From Nocardia abscessus (GTDB lineage Bacteria; Actinomycetota; Actinomycetes; Mycobacteriales; Mycobacteriaceae), in contig NZ_JADLQO010000018.1 in the NCBI RefSeq assembly GCF_015477775.1, forward strand, positions 62,001 through 126,000: 64,000 nucleotides of DNA, written 5' to 3'. Position numbers and translations under genes: made by a program. Under the pieces are notes generated by a model that had not been told where the DNA came from, did not search any database, and saw nothing but the letters and a program-made list of their open reading frames with translations. Of this stretch, positions 8,937 to 17,041 are shown piece after piece; the stretch's first letter is position 1, and the number at the start of each line of letters is the position of its first letter.

Positions 8937-9233
8937 TCAGCTCACACCGCCACCGTCTCCATGATCGCGGAGCCAGACCAACAGCTCGGCAATCGCCTTG
9001 GCCTGCACCGCGGCGAGGCGCTCTCCTTCCGCACCGTCGACATAGCGAATCTCGAACGACGCCGAGACGCCACCGCGCGCACCAGGTAGCTCGCCCAGAC
9101 GACCACGACTGACATCCTGGCCTTCCGCTCTTGCGGTACCAGCAAACCCCTGACTCGGCGATACTTCCAACCCCGATGCCGTCGAGTCGGAGTTGGCGGG
9201 ATCGACCTGTTCCTCGCCAGCCATACCGACCAT
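8937..9233 (-). CDS. Small hypothetical protein
   Basis: 98 aa from the ATG at 9233, preceded by GGGTGG; an ATG at 9224 is also possible. The N-terminal half is Gly/Ser/Asp-rich and the C-terminal half is ordered: SFEIRYVDGAEGERL followed by a helix AVQAKAIAELLVWLRDH. No family recognised. It belongs to the minus-strand group that leads into the T7SS operon. Confidence 0.5.
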   Translation of the reverse strand: MVGMAGEEQVDPANSDSTASGLEVSPSQGFAGTARAEGQDVSRGRLGELPGARGGVSASFEIRYVDGAEGERLAAVQAKAIAELLVWLRDHGDGGGVS

Positions 9234-9513
9234 TGTCGGCCACCCACGCACCGAGCGTGGGCAACTACGCGAACATTATCGCCGACAAGCTCACACAACG
9301 CGGTCCGACTACCCCACACTTCCCGACGGCAGCCGATGACCGTCGTGAACCTGGCTCCATGCAAGTAGCCGAACTCGACGCTGTGCTTAATGCCTGGAGT
9401 AAACCAGGCTTTCGACGCTCGCGGCCATCCACGAAGCTCTACGATCAGCGGCACGGGTTGCGTGCCGCTTCGCCTGTGGCGGGTGAACTAGGGATGCGTG
9501 AGGGGAGCCCACT

Positions 9514-10272
9514 GTGGAGAACGTCGACATCGAAGCCCTGCGGTCGGCATTCCGGAGCACCGTTGGTGACGAGGCAGATCCGGTGCTATTTGCCGCAGCA
9601 GCGATCGCTCAACGGGCGTGGCGCAACTCCGAGGTCGAGCTCGCTCACGCCGGTGACGGACTCAACCGGATCAGCGACGGCGAGATGTTCGCCGCGAACG
9701 TCGTGATGTTCCGGATCGTGCGTGATCATCTGCGCATGCCCGGGAGCGAGTGGTCAGAGCTGGCATCGGAATTGATTCGCGCAGACAGAGTGATCGCTGG
9801 CCGCACGGCCGCCGACCTCCTCGGCACCCTCCACGAGCCTTGGACACACACCGTCACCAGCGTGTTCGACACCTGTTCGCAGATCGAGAGCCAGCACGGA
9901 CGCGACTACTTGATCGCTATGAACGCCGCACCGGCGTCCGTCAGGGTCAGCGTCACTGACTGGGGGATGCCGCAATGGCCCGCCGTCGTCGACGCTTTCG
10001 TCAACGACCTCGACAGTCCGCCGCCGGTGGATAGCGAGGATCTCCGTCGCGGGTTGCTGACGGCTCCTGACACTCTTGGAGGCAAGGTTCTTCAGTGGTG
10101 CATCGAAGACGGACGACCGCCAGGCCGTTCAACTGATTGGAAGGTCGGCCCGGAAATTTGGTGTATTCCTGGTTACATACTGAGGAAAAGAAACAGGTCA
10201 AGCCCGCCTAACGGGCTTGACCTGCTGTTTCTGCTCCCCCATCTGGACTCGAACCAGAAACCTGCCGATTGA
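9514..10272 (+). CDS. Hypothetical protein with aberrant C-terminus
   Basis: 252 aa from a GTG with GAGGGGAG 7 bases upstream. Helical, with DEADPVLFAAAAIAQRAW, a MFAANVVMFRIVRDHL core and Trp-rich later part. Up to about residue 205 it looks ordinary. The last 30 codons read straight through a terminator hairpin (10194-10224) and an antisense tRNA remnant (10233-10272). The natural C-terminus was therefore probably lost when sequence was joined at this tRNA-associated site. Function unknown. Confidence 0.6.
   Translation: MENVDIEALRSAFRSTVGDEADPVLFAAAAIAQRAWRNSEVELAHAGDGLNRISDGEMFAANVVMFRIVRDHLRMPGSEWSELASELIRADRVIAGRTAADLLGTLHEPWTHTVTSVFDTCSQIESQHGRDYLIAMNAAPASVRVSVTDWGMPQWPAVVDAFVNDLDSPPPVDSEDLRRGLLTAPDTLGGKVLQWCIEDGRPPGRSTDWKVGPEIWCIPGYILRKRNRSSPPNGLDLLFLLPHLDSNQKPAD
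10194..10224 (-). terminator. Intrinsic terminator behind the minus-strand tRNA remnant
   Basis: A 13-base perfect inverted repeat (CAGGTCAAGCCCG / CGGGCTTGACCTG) around a 5-base loop. Read on the minus strand it is followed by TTTCTTTTCC, a T-rich tract. It lies just past the 3' end of the tRNA remnant at 10233-10280, as a native tRNA terminator would. Confidence 0.75.
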
Positions 10273-10280
10273 CATTCGGC
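10233..10280 (-). pseudogene. tRNA 3'-half remnant (Asn-like)
   Basis: On the minus strand it gives an anticodon-type hairpin (GCCGA, 7-base loop ATGTCAA, TCGGC), a variable loop, a perfect T-arm (TCTGG TTCGAGT CCAGA) and a 3' acceptor strand TGGGGGA. The matching 5' acceptor strand (TCCCCCA) and D-arm are absent from the preceding 60 bases, so this is half a tRNA. The arms resemble actinomycete tRNA-Asn with a changed anticodon. Such halves typically mark integrase attachment sites. Confidence 0.6.
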
Positions 10281-10405
10281 TGGCCGTCGAAAGCTGGGGC
10301 CAATCTGGGGCCACACGCTATGCGCGGCCGAGAACGACCAGCACGTTTCGAATGTTGCCGCACGCTCGAATACCGGGTTTGACGTGTGCAAATGACATTA
10401 GCCCA

Positions 10406-10452
10406 GACCTGGGGGTCAAGTGGTCGCAGGTTCAAATCCTGTCAGCCCGACA
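10406..10452 (+). pseudogene. tRNA-Pro(GGG)-like 3' remnant, probable attachment site
   Basis: From the anticodon region (CTGGGGGTC) onward it follows tRNA-Pro(GGG): T-arm GCAGG TTCAAAT CCTGT and acceptor CAGCCCGA. No complementary 5' strand (TCGGGCTG) precedes it. A strong terminator starts 3 bases later. It is back to back with the tRNA half at 10233-10280, about 125 bases away on the other strand. Interpreted as an att-site duplicate left by an integrated element. Confidence 0.6.
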
Positions 10453-10454
10453 AC

Positions 10455-10490
10455 GAAAACCCCTTCCTACCTGGGTCGGAAGGGGTTTTC
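10455..10490 (+). terminator. Strong intrinsic terminator behind the tRNA-Pro remnant
   Basis: A 13-base perfect stem (GAAAACCCCTTCC / GGAAGGGGTTTTC) with a 10-base loop and the T-run inside the 3' arm, placed directly after the tRNA-Pro-like 3' end. Confidence 0.8.
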
Positions 10491-10524
10491 TCGTTCCGGG
10501 GACACGCTCTGATTCGAGCGGTTC

Positions 10525-10692
10525 TCACAGATATCTCACGCTTTTCGGGCCGGTGGAGCCCCGGGCCCACCGTTCGAGCACGTTTCGGTTGTCCGGAACA
10601 GTCTCCGGCACGCCGATGTGTGTCTTGGCCACCGCGCGGGTGTTGCCCAGCTGGCGGGCGGCGCGTTCGAGGTCACCGTAGGCGTGGTCGAC
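10525..10692 (-). pseudogene. C-terminal remnant of topoisomerase IB / tyrosine-recombinase-like protein
   Basis: The minus strand encodes DLERAARQLGNTRAVAKTHIG and NVLERWARG, similar to the C-terminal end of bacterial DNA topoisomerase IB (a helix ending LGNTxAVxRxxYxxP). The catalytic Tyr position reads HIGVP, so the nucleophile is missing. No upstream catalytic core is found in frame. Part of the 10.5-13.9 kb fragment zone. Confidence 0.4.
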
Positions 10693-11089
10693 CGCGGTGG
10701 CCGCGCCTTTGCGGAACCACGTCGACCACCCACACCACCGTCCAGTCCCGAGGCGGCCCGCAGGTGTAGGCGGGGGTGCCCGGGATCTCCTCACCGTTGG
10801 CCCACACCCGAACCTGGGCACGGAACGCCGGTAGCGCGTCGTGATCCTGGACTTTGCCGCGGGCCGGTGGTTTGCGGCGGGTGAACGCGGCGACCCCGTC
10901 GATCGGCTTGCTGTCGAGCACTCCGTGCCGCACACAGCGATGGCCATCATCGCGCAGAATGATTTTGTACTGTTCGGCTTTTCGCCGTGAACCCATGGCT
11001 GCAAGGCGTTTGAGGTGGCGGTCGAGTTCACCGTCGCTCAGCGCGCCAATGCCGCCGACCAGCACATCCAGTCGCCGGTTCCCCCCCAC
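10693..11089 (-). other. Unrecognised coding remnant
   Basis: A minus frame starting near 11089 reads plausibly (LSDGELDRHLKRLAAMGSRRK; VRVWANGEEIPGTPAYTCGPP; DWTVVWVVDV) but matches no family I know. Its end runs into the topoisomerase-like remnant in another frame. Probably a decayed or chimeric gene; function unknown. Confidence 0.3.
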
Positions 11090-11139
11090 CGATCACGTGC
11101 TAGAGGAAGCAGCGATTCTGCCGCAGCGACGGCTCGTGG

Positions 11140-11260
11140 GCATCAGCGCGTCGGTGAGCACCACCCCGCGCACGATGTCGTCGTCGAAGGTCGACTCGAT
11201 CGTATCGCCCATCGGCCGCTCGAACAGCGCCTCCGGGTGGGCGCCGCCCGCGCGCTGGAC
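11140..11260 (-). pseudogene. Fragment of phytoene-desaturase-like FAD oxidoreductase
   Basis: About 40 codons read FERPMGDTIESTFDDDIVRG then VVLTDAL. This is the helix and loop signature of NAD(P)/FAD-dependent oxidoreductases of the phytoene desaturase type (FExPMGDxIExxFxDDxVRGVxxTDALIG). No FAD-binding N-terminus or C-terminus is nearby. A short scrap within the decayed region. Confidence 0.5.
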
Positions 11261-11276
11261 CGCGACCCCCGACCGG

Positions 11277-11696
11277 TCAGCGAGCGGCCCCGGTACCTCC
11301 GAACAGCTTGCCCAGCCCCCGTGGGCGGCGTGTGGCCTGGCCTCCGGTTCCCTGCCCGGCAATGGCGCCGGGTGCGCTCGGTGCGACATCGGTGGTACCG
11401 GTGGGGCTGGAATAAATAGGTGTGTCTCGGCGGGTTGTTTTGAGTTCGCGGCGGGCGGCACGTCCGCGGCGGGCGGTCCGTCGCGCGCCGGCCAGCAACA
11501 TGCTTAGACCGGCGATTCCGACGCCGCCGACGACTATGCCGTAGAGGAACAGTACGCCGGTGGATCCGGTGACGTGATAGCCGAATACCGCGAAGTTGTC
11601 GGTCAATGCGTGGTTGCCACCACTGTTGGCGAATACTCCCGCGACGCCGATGACCACGGCGGCGACAAGGATGACGAGCCCGATGATGACGATCAT
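11277..11696 (-). CDS. Small membrane protein, unknown function
   Basis: 139 aa. Two hydrophobic segments: residues 1-22 (MIVIIGLVILVAAVVIGVAG) and about 45-68 (TGVLFLYGIVVGGVGIAGLSML). They are separated by a short loop with FGYHVTGSTG and followed by a basic Arg-rich, Gly/Pro-rich cytoplasmic tail. Resembles small actinobacterial membrane proteins of unknown function. Overlap with the frame of the FAD-oxidoreductase scrap is only at its 3' end. Confidence 0.6.
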   Translation of the reverse strand: MIVIIGLVILVAAVVIGVAGVFANSGGNHALTDNFAVFGYHVTGSTGVLFLYGIVVGGVGIAGLSMLLAGARRTARRGRAARRELKTTRRDTPIYSSPTGTTDVAPSAPGAIAGQGTGGQATRRPRGLGKLFGGTGAAR

Positions 11697-11928
11697 AAGG
11701 ATCCCTCGGATCTGTTGGTGCTTCTCAGTACACGCCGAACCCCTCCGAATGTCAACACCGTAGGTCTACAGCATAGAGGGAAGTCGGGGCGGATGAAGCC
11801 GGACACCGCGAACGGTGTCGGACACCCCGCAGAGGGACGAACGTCTACTCCGGCGTGGCAGTCGCCTCGAGCGGCCTGGTGCCGGTGTTCGGCACTACCG
11901 ACGCTGGCAAGCCCTAACTGACCGCCGT

Positions 11929-11962
11929 GTGGTGGGCCACGCCGCTCGGCGTGGCCCACCAC
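11929..11962. terminator. 15-base perfect hairpin
   Basis: GTGGTGGGCCACGCC and its exact reverse complement around a GCTC loop. It lies 8 bases past the stop of the minus-strand NHL remnant and also downstream of nothing on the plus strand. No T-tract, so it could act as a Rho-assisted or bidirectional stop. Confidence 0.55.
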
Positions 11963-11970
11963 GTGGTCTG

Positions 11971-12545
11971 TCAGACCGCGCACCAGCGAACGCGATCATT
12001 CGGGCCGTCAGCGATGAGAACACCGCCGCTCGGGTGAACAGCGACCCCGCTCGGACCGTTCATCCTCGCGGCAGTCGCGTCCCCTCCGTCGCCGGAGTAT
12101 CCGGAGACCCCGCTACCGGCGACCGTGGTGATAATCCCTCGCGGGTCAACCCGGCGGATCCGACTGTTGTTGGTGTCAGCGATATAGAGGTTCCCCGACG
12201 GTTCCACGGCCACGTCTTTCGGACCGCTCAATGTGGCGGCCACCGCTGGCCCCGTATCGCCGTCACTGCCGAAGTCCCCGGTCCCGCCGACCGTCGTGAT
12301 GATCCCTTGCGGATCGATCCGGCGAATTCGGCAACTGCTGCTGTCGGAGATATAGACATTGCCCGCGCCGTCGACGGCCACCCCGCCCGGATAACCGATG
12401 TCCGCGGCAGTGGCGTGACCACCGTCCCCCGGAGAACCCCGAGCCGCCGTTCCCGGCCACTGTGGTGATGGTCCCCTGCGGATCGAACCGACGAATCCGG
12501 CAATTGCGGCTGTCGCGGACCTCAACGCCGACAAGCCGGAGTGTG
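11971..12545 (-). pseudogene. NHL-repeat beta-propeller fragment with frameshift
   Basis: The minus strand carries four NHL-type repeats (SRIRRVDPRGIITTVAG, SGYSGDGG, GVAVDGAGNVYISD). From 12430 upstream the repeat continues only in another frame (CRIRRFDPQGTITTVAG), so one base is gained in the run of five C/G at 12426-12430. No start, signal peptide or partner domain is present; the 5' end is cut near 12545. Likely the tail of a secreted or kinase-linked propeller. A sequencing error could explain the shift but not the missing 5' end. Confidence 0.6.
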
Positions 12546-12983
12546 GCCGAAACACATTCTCAAACAACAGATTTCACCACCCACCGGCGAGGCGAGAGGT
12601 GGGAATCGTGGTCGGCTGCGCTCGATCCGGACTGCCTGTAGGTGATCGCACCATCCGCGACGGATCGCGGCCGGATCTGAGTTTGCCGTTGCGGGCGATC
12701 GGATGCCCACCGCCAGTACCGGCGAGCCGGGCGAACGGTCTTCGAACGTCCGCAGATGCCGCGGAGCGCGCGATCTCACTTGTGGCGGCTGGCCAGTTGG
12801 GTGGTTGGCCGCCAAGGTCTCCGGAACATTCGCATCTGCGGTGGCATGGCATTTGCCTTTGTGGCACAACCGATTTGATGTCGCTACAAGCTCCGGGCAT
12901 GCGAGGATCTGTGGTGGCCGGGTATCGGGCCACCGACGCCTTCGAGGGCGCTCGAATCCCCGAATCACAGATAGAGCGTGAGA
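12546..12983. other. Intergenic, no supported gene
   Basis: About 440 bases between the broken propeller and the terpene synthase start. Frames on both strands are Arg/Ser/Pro-rich shadows, and I see no domain, hairpin or repeat. It should contain the promoter of the terpene synthase remnant. Confidence 0.5.
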
Positions 12984-13447
12984 ATGCCACAGAATGTTCA
13001 GTTCGAGTTGCCTTTCCCCTTGCGGGTCAGTCCGGACCTGGAACTTGCTCGCCGACACAACCTGGAGTGGGTCCAGCGGCTGGGCTTGGTGACCAGCGAA
13101 GAGTCCTTGCGCTGGTACTCGATGTGGGATATGCCCAAGCTCGCGGCGTTCGGCATGCCGTACGCCGTCGCAGACGGGCTGGACCTGTGCGCCGATGCCA
13201 TGGCGTTGTTCTTCCTCTTCGACGATCAGCTCGACGGCCCCTTGGGCGGTCGTCCTGATCGAGTGGCGAGCCTGTGCCAAGGGTTCATCGACGTCGCGCA
13301 CGGTGCGCAGCCGTCCGGGTCCCCGCTGCTCCACGCGTTTCACGACGTATGGAACCGGTGCTGCGAAAGGATGCCGGCGCGGTGGCGAGCGCGTGTTGCG
13401 GGCGAATGGGAGTACTACTTCGCGACCCATGCCCATGAGGCGCAGAT
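12984..13447 (+). pseudogene. Class I terpene synthase, truncated by IS remnant
   Basis: Starts at the ATG at 12984. About 154 codons match the N-terminal half of bacterial sesquiterpene synthases: PFPLRVSPDLELARRHNLEW, RWYSMWDMPKLAAFGMPYA, and the Mg-binding aspartate motif FLFDDQLDG. After YFATHAHEAQ homology stops exactly where the IS256 remnant begins. The NSE metal-binding triad and the conserved C-terminal half are missing. The residual reading frame to 13676 is antisense of the transposase. The enzyme cannot be functional. Confidence 0.75.
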
Positions 13448-13864
13448 GGATGACGCATGTTTGCACGACGGTGTGTCCCACACGGTGTTGATCGCGTCGG
13501 GAAGGCCTGTGAGGCCGTCGCAGACGGCGATGCATACATCGGTGACGCCGCGGTTTTTGACCTCGGTCAGTACCTGCAAGCAGATGTCGGCGAAATGGGC
13601 GGCGACCTCGCCGGTGGTCAACCCCTTCGCGGTCAGCGACAACACGATCTCGTCGATCCCGGTCAGGCGGCGCTGACGTTTCTTGACGATCTGCGGGTCG
13701 AACGACGAGTTCGTGTCCCTGGGCACCTCGATCTCGACCGGGCCGATCTCGGTCAGCACCGTCTTCGACCGGGTTCCGTTGCGTGAGTTGCCTGTTCCGC
13801 GACCAGCCGGGTCGTGTTTCTCATAGCCGACGTGTTCGGTCATCTCCGCTTCCAGGGCCTTTGT
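13448..13864 (-). mobile_element. IS256-family transposase remnant, internally deleted
   Basis: On the minus strand: TEHVGYEKHDPAGRGTGNSR, NGTRSKTV, VEIEVPRD, FDPQIVKKRQRRL, then LQVLTEVKNRGV, CIAVCDGLTGLPDA and, one frame over, TVVQTCVIHL. These are in IS256 order. The stretch normally between AHFADI and LQVLTE, holding the first DDE aspartates, is missing at about 13585. The N-terminus and everything after VIHL are also missing. No terminal inverted repeats were recognised. Inactive. Confidence 0.75.
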
Positions 13865-14416
13865 GGAACGTATGCGGTGTCCCCCACGCGAATGGTGAAC
13901 TCCGGAAAGCCTTTCGGAACAACAACGACCACCCACGAATGAAGAGACTCTTCCGTGGACACGGTGGCCGGACTGCCGCTGCGGATTCCTCCGGCCGGTA
14001 GGGGCAGAGCACATCGGTATTTCGTAGGTAGCGAATCCGGGGGCACGATCGTAGACCCGGTGCGGGCATGGAAGTGCGGCGGTTCGAGCGGCTCGGCACC
14101 GTAATCGGTTCGCTGTCGGACGGGCCTTTTATGCAATATGGCCCGGCTTCCGAGTGGTGCTGGTCGGTCGGTTTCACGAAGTTGGTCACATGCGTCCGAG
14201 GTACACTGAAACTCGCGACAAGGTAGTTGGCGAATTTCCTTGGCACGATCCGCGCACTCGGTGGCGGGAGTGCCCGGCCGCGCACTTGCCGACACGAGCA
14301 CGGGAATTCGCCCGCCGACTCCGACTGTCCGGCCTGGCTGAATCAAGGGGCCACGCTCGGGGTTGTAATGCAATCGAGGACACCGTTCGCCAATCGGGTG
14401 GTCATGGGACGGCACG
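13865..14416. other. Intergenic, possible decayed minus-strand coding
   Basis: About 550 bases. On the minus strand near 13870-14000 a stretch reads STEESLHSWVVVVVPKGFPE then FTIRVGDTAYVPQ, which looks protein-like but is short, low in GC at third positions and unrecognised. The rest shows no gene. The kinase promoter must lie at its right end. Confidence 0.35.
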
Positions 14417-16216
14417 ATGGATGACACGTTACTGGGTGGCGGGGACGCCACCCGGGGGTCAGCGGAGGCGTTCGGGCGCTATCGGCTTCTGTCGCTGCTG
14501 GGCCAAGGCGGCATGGGCCAGGTGTGGCGGGCGCATGACTCGCTGACCAACCGGGTGGTGGCGCTCAAGGTGTTGCCCGAGCGGTTCGCCGATGACGAGC
14601 AGTTGCGCGAGCGGTTCCGCCGGGAGTGCCGCGCGGTGGCGCAGTTGACCGATCCGCATGTGATCCCCATCCACGACTTCGGCGACATCGACGGTCGGCT
14701 CTATCTGAATATGCGCTTGATCGAGGGCACCGACCTGCGCACGTTGATCGCGCGCGAAGGGGCCTTGTCGCCGCGGCGGGCAGTGGCGATCATCGCGCAG
14801 GTGGCCGGCGCGCTGCAGGCGGCCCACGACGCCGGGCTGGTCCACCGCGATGTCAAACCCTCCAACATCCTGCTCGGAAGCGACGAGTTCGCCTCCCTCA
14901 TCGACTTCGGGATCGTCCACGCCACCGACGAACGTACGCTGACCACGATCGGCGAGACCATCGGCACCGTCGCCTACATGGCGCCGGAGGAAATCGGCAC
15001 CGGGGTCAAGGCCGATGCCCGAGTGGACGTGTACGCGTTGACGTGCGTGCTGTACGAGTGCCTGACCGGCCATCCGCCGTTTGCGAGCGAGTTGGGGCCG
15101 CAAGGTGTGATCGCCCATCACCTGCACACGCCGCCGCCGCGTCCCAGCACCACTACACCCGATGTACCCACTGCGTTCGATGCGGTTATCGCCAAGGGAA
15201 TGGCCAAAGATCCGGACGATCGTTACCAGACCGTGCGCGAGCTGGCCGCCGCGGCCCGCGCCGCGGTGGACGATTCCGCGGTCAGCACCCCTGGGGGCGT
15301 GGCCGCGCGCCAAGGGTGGCGAATCGGCTTGTCGCCCAGGACCGCCATGCTGCTCGGCGCCGCGGTCACGGTTGCGGTGGTGGCCGCCGTAGCTGTCGTC
15401 GTCGGTGTCCAACTGGATTCAGGCGGTGGGGACTCGCCCACATCTATCGCCCCGGACTACTCGTCACAGACTCCGCTGCCGTTCACCGGCGTCAGTCTGC
15501 CCACCGGTGTGGAGGTCGACACGGCGGGCAACGTCTACGTCACCGACATGGGTAACGATCGGGTGGTGAAACTGGCGGCGGGCGCGTCGGCGCCGACCGC
15601 GCTGCCGTTCACCGGCCTGAAGAATCCTCAGGATGTGGCGGTCGACCCGGCGGGCAACGTCTACGTCACCGATACCAGTAACAATCGGGTGGTGAAACTG
15701 GCGGCGGGCGCGTCGGCGCCGACCGCGCTGCCGTTCACCGGCCTGAAGAATCCCGAAGGTGTGGCGGTCGACAGCGCGGGAGACGTCTACGTCGCCGACC
15801 GGGGTAATAATCGGGTGGTGAAATTGGCGGCGGGCGCGTCGGCGCCGACGACGCTGCCGTTCACCGAGCTCAAAGATCCCCAGGGGTTGGCGGTCGACAC
15901 GGCCGGCAACGTCTACGTCACCGAATTGGGTACCGAGCGGGTGTTGAGGTTGGCGGCGGGCGCGGCGGCACCGACCACGTTGCCGTTCACCGGGCTCCAA
16001 GATCCCCAGGGGTTGGCGGTCGACACTGCGGGAGAGGTGTACGTCGTCGACTGGGGTAACGAATGGGTGGTGAGGTTGACGCCGGGCGCGTCGACGCCGA
16101 CCACGTTGCCGTTCACCGGGCTCAAAGATCCTCAGGGGGTGGCGGTCGACACTGCGAACAACGTGTACGTCACCGACCTGGGTCCGAATCCGGTGGTGAA
16201 ACTCCCGGTCGGCTGA
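14417..16216 (+). CDS. pknD: PknD-like transmembrane Ser/Thr protein kinase with NHL propeller sensor
   Basis: 599 aa. Kinase domain at residues 16-280: glycine loop LLGQGGMGQVW, VALKVL lysine, catalytic loop HRDVKPSNILL, LIDFG metal site, GTVAYMAPEE activation segment end. A Pro/Ala juxtamembrane stretch is followed by one membrane helix (about 313-335, MLLGAAVTVAVVAAVAVVVG). Outside the cell are six 42-residue NHL repeats (PFTGLKxPxGVAVDxAGNVYVTD) forming a six-bladed propeller. The architecture matches mycobacterial PknD, which senses extracellular cues. All catalytic residues are present. It starts at the ATG in GGCACGATG. Confidence 0.9.
   Translation: MDDTLLGGGDATRGSAEAFGRYRLLSLLGQGGMGQVWRAHDSLTNRVVALKVLPERFADDEQLRERFRRECRAVAQLTDPHVIPIHDFGDIDGRLYLNMRLIEGTDLRTLIAREGALSPRRAVAIIAQVAGALQAAHDAGLVHRDVKPSNILLGSDEFASLIDFGIVHATDERTLTTIGETIGTVAYMAPEEIGTGVKADARVDVYALTCVLYECLTGHPPFASELGPQGVIAHHLHTPPPRPSTTTPDVPTAFDAVIAKGMAKDPDDRYQTVRELAAAARAAVDDSAVSTPGGVAARQGWRIGLSPRTAMLLGAAVTVAVVAAVAVVVGVQLDSGGGDSPTSIAPDYSSQTPLPFTGVSLPTGVEVDTAGNVYVTDMGNDRVVKLAAGASAPTALPFTGLKNPQDVAVDPAGNVYVTDTSNNRVVKLAAGASAPTALPFTGLKNPEGVAVDSAGDVYVADRGNNRVVKLAAGASAPTTLPFTELKDPQGLAVDTAGNVYVTELGTERVLRLAAGAAAPTTLPFTGLQDPQGLAVDTAGEVYVVDWGNEWVVRLTPGASTPTTLPFTGLKDPQGVAVDTANNVYVTDLGPNPVVKLPVG
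15478..16212 (+). repeat. Six tandem 126-base repeats encoding propeller blades
   Basis: Units begin at GCCGTTCACCGG every 126 bases (for example 15478 and 15604) and encode 42 residues each. The first three units are nearly identical in DNA (GCGGCGGGCGCGTCGGCGCC shared) and later ones diverge. This suggests recent unit duplication and a capacity for blade-number change. Confidence 0.85.
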
Positions 16217-16293
16217 ACATCGGTCATACGATTCGTCGTTTCGGCTACCCACCTCGACCGCTCTTTCCTCTGGGCGGTGGACCGCGCCTCCGC

Positions 16294-16974
16294 CTATCGC
16301 CTCAGGTGGGCCTCGATGCCGTCGAGGAGGAAGGCGAGGCCGGTCCGGAAGGTTTCGTCGGCGTCCAGGTGGGCGCCGTCGCGTACGACCGTGGCCAGCG
16401 CGGGGAATCGGCCGGTCGCGAAGGTCCGCTCCAGATAAGGCCCGAAGGCGGCCTGCCACTGCTGCTTGTCCATCCCGGTGGCCCGCTCGGCGCGCCTCTC
16501 GGTGATCTCCCGGCGGACCGCGCCGATCACATACGCATTGACCGCGTCGACCACCGGCATGACGGTGTCCACGTCGACGCCGGCCATCGCAGCCACCACA
16601 GCCTCTCCCCTGGCCAGCGCGTGCGGCCCGAGCTGGGGCCGCCCACCGATCAGGTCGGCAAACCATTCATGCTGATGAGCCGCCTGCCGGGTGGTTTCGG
16701 CCAGGGACCGTAGCACCTCTCGCCAACCGTCTCCGGCCGGTCGGATCTCGGCGTAGACCGCATCGACCATCAGGTCGAGCAACTCCTCCTTGGTCGCGAT
16801 ATAGCCGTACAGCCGCATCGGCCCGACGTCCAGTACGGCGGCGACCTTGCGCAGCGACACCGCCGCCAGACCATCCGCATCGGCCAGCCGAATCGCCGCT
16901 CCTACGATCCGCTCCCGGCTCAACCGGGCAGGCACCGGTCGATCCGGCGGCTCCGGCCTCTCCCACACCAACAT
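16294..16974 (-). CDS. TetR family repressor next to TetX-like monooxygenase
   Basis: 226 aa from the ATG at 16974. It has an N-terminal helix-turn-helix (IVGAAIRLADADGLAAVSLR; MRLYGYIATKEELLDLM) and a C-terminal TetR_C-like ligand domain (FADLIGGRP, AVNAYVIGAVRREI, FATGRFPAL). It is divergent from the FAD monooxygenase at 17042, with a double operator between them, the classic tetR/efflux-or-enzyme layout. It probably represses both genes and is released by the monooxygenase substrate or a related compound. Confidence 0.8.
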   Translation of the reverse strand: MLVWERPEPPDRPVPARLSRERIVGAAIRLADADGLAAVSLRKVAAVLDVGPMRLYGYIATKEELLDLMVDAVYAEIRPAGDGWREVLRSLAETTRQAAHQHEWFADLIGGRPQLGPHALARGEAVVAAMAGVDVDTVMPVVDAVNAYVIGAVRREITERRAERATGMDKQQWQAAFGPYLERTFATGRFPALATVVRDGAHLDADETFRTGLAFLLDGIEAHLRR

Positions 16975-16999
16975 GCCGCTGACAATACAACGCATGGCG

Positions 17000-17032
17000 C
17001 GATACAGTGTATCGAAAAATACGCTGTATCGA
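17000..17032. promoter_or_regulatory. Probable TetR operator pair
   Basis: Two copies of TACRSTGTATCG: TACAGTGTATCG (17003) and TACGCTGTATCG (17020). The first lies in the self-complementary GATACAGTGTATC. Centred between the divergent TetR and monooxygenase starts, ending 9 bases before the ATG at 17042. Confidence 0.65.
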
Positions 17033-17041
17033 AGGGAAACC

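Noticed and set aside
10233..10310. Intact tRNA on the minus strand
   Set aside because: The T-arm and acceptor 3' strand are good, but no complementary 5' acceptor strand or D-arm is present.
12522..13535. 337-codon minus ORF over the terpene synthase
   Set aside because: Only the first 25 codons (TVVQTCVIHL) are real, as frame-shifted IS256 sequence; the rest is antisense of the terpene synthase.
15478..16212. CRISPR array
   Set aside because: The 126-base tandem units are coding propeller repeats without spacers; no other direct repeat array was seen.
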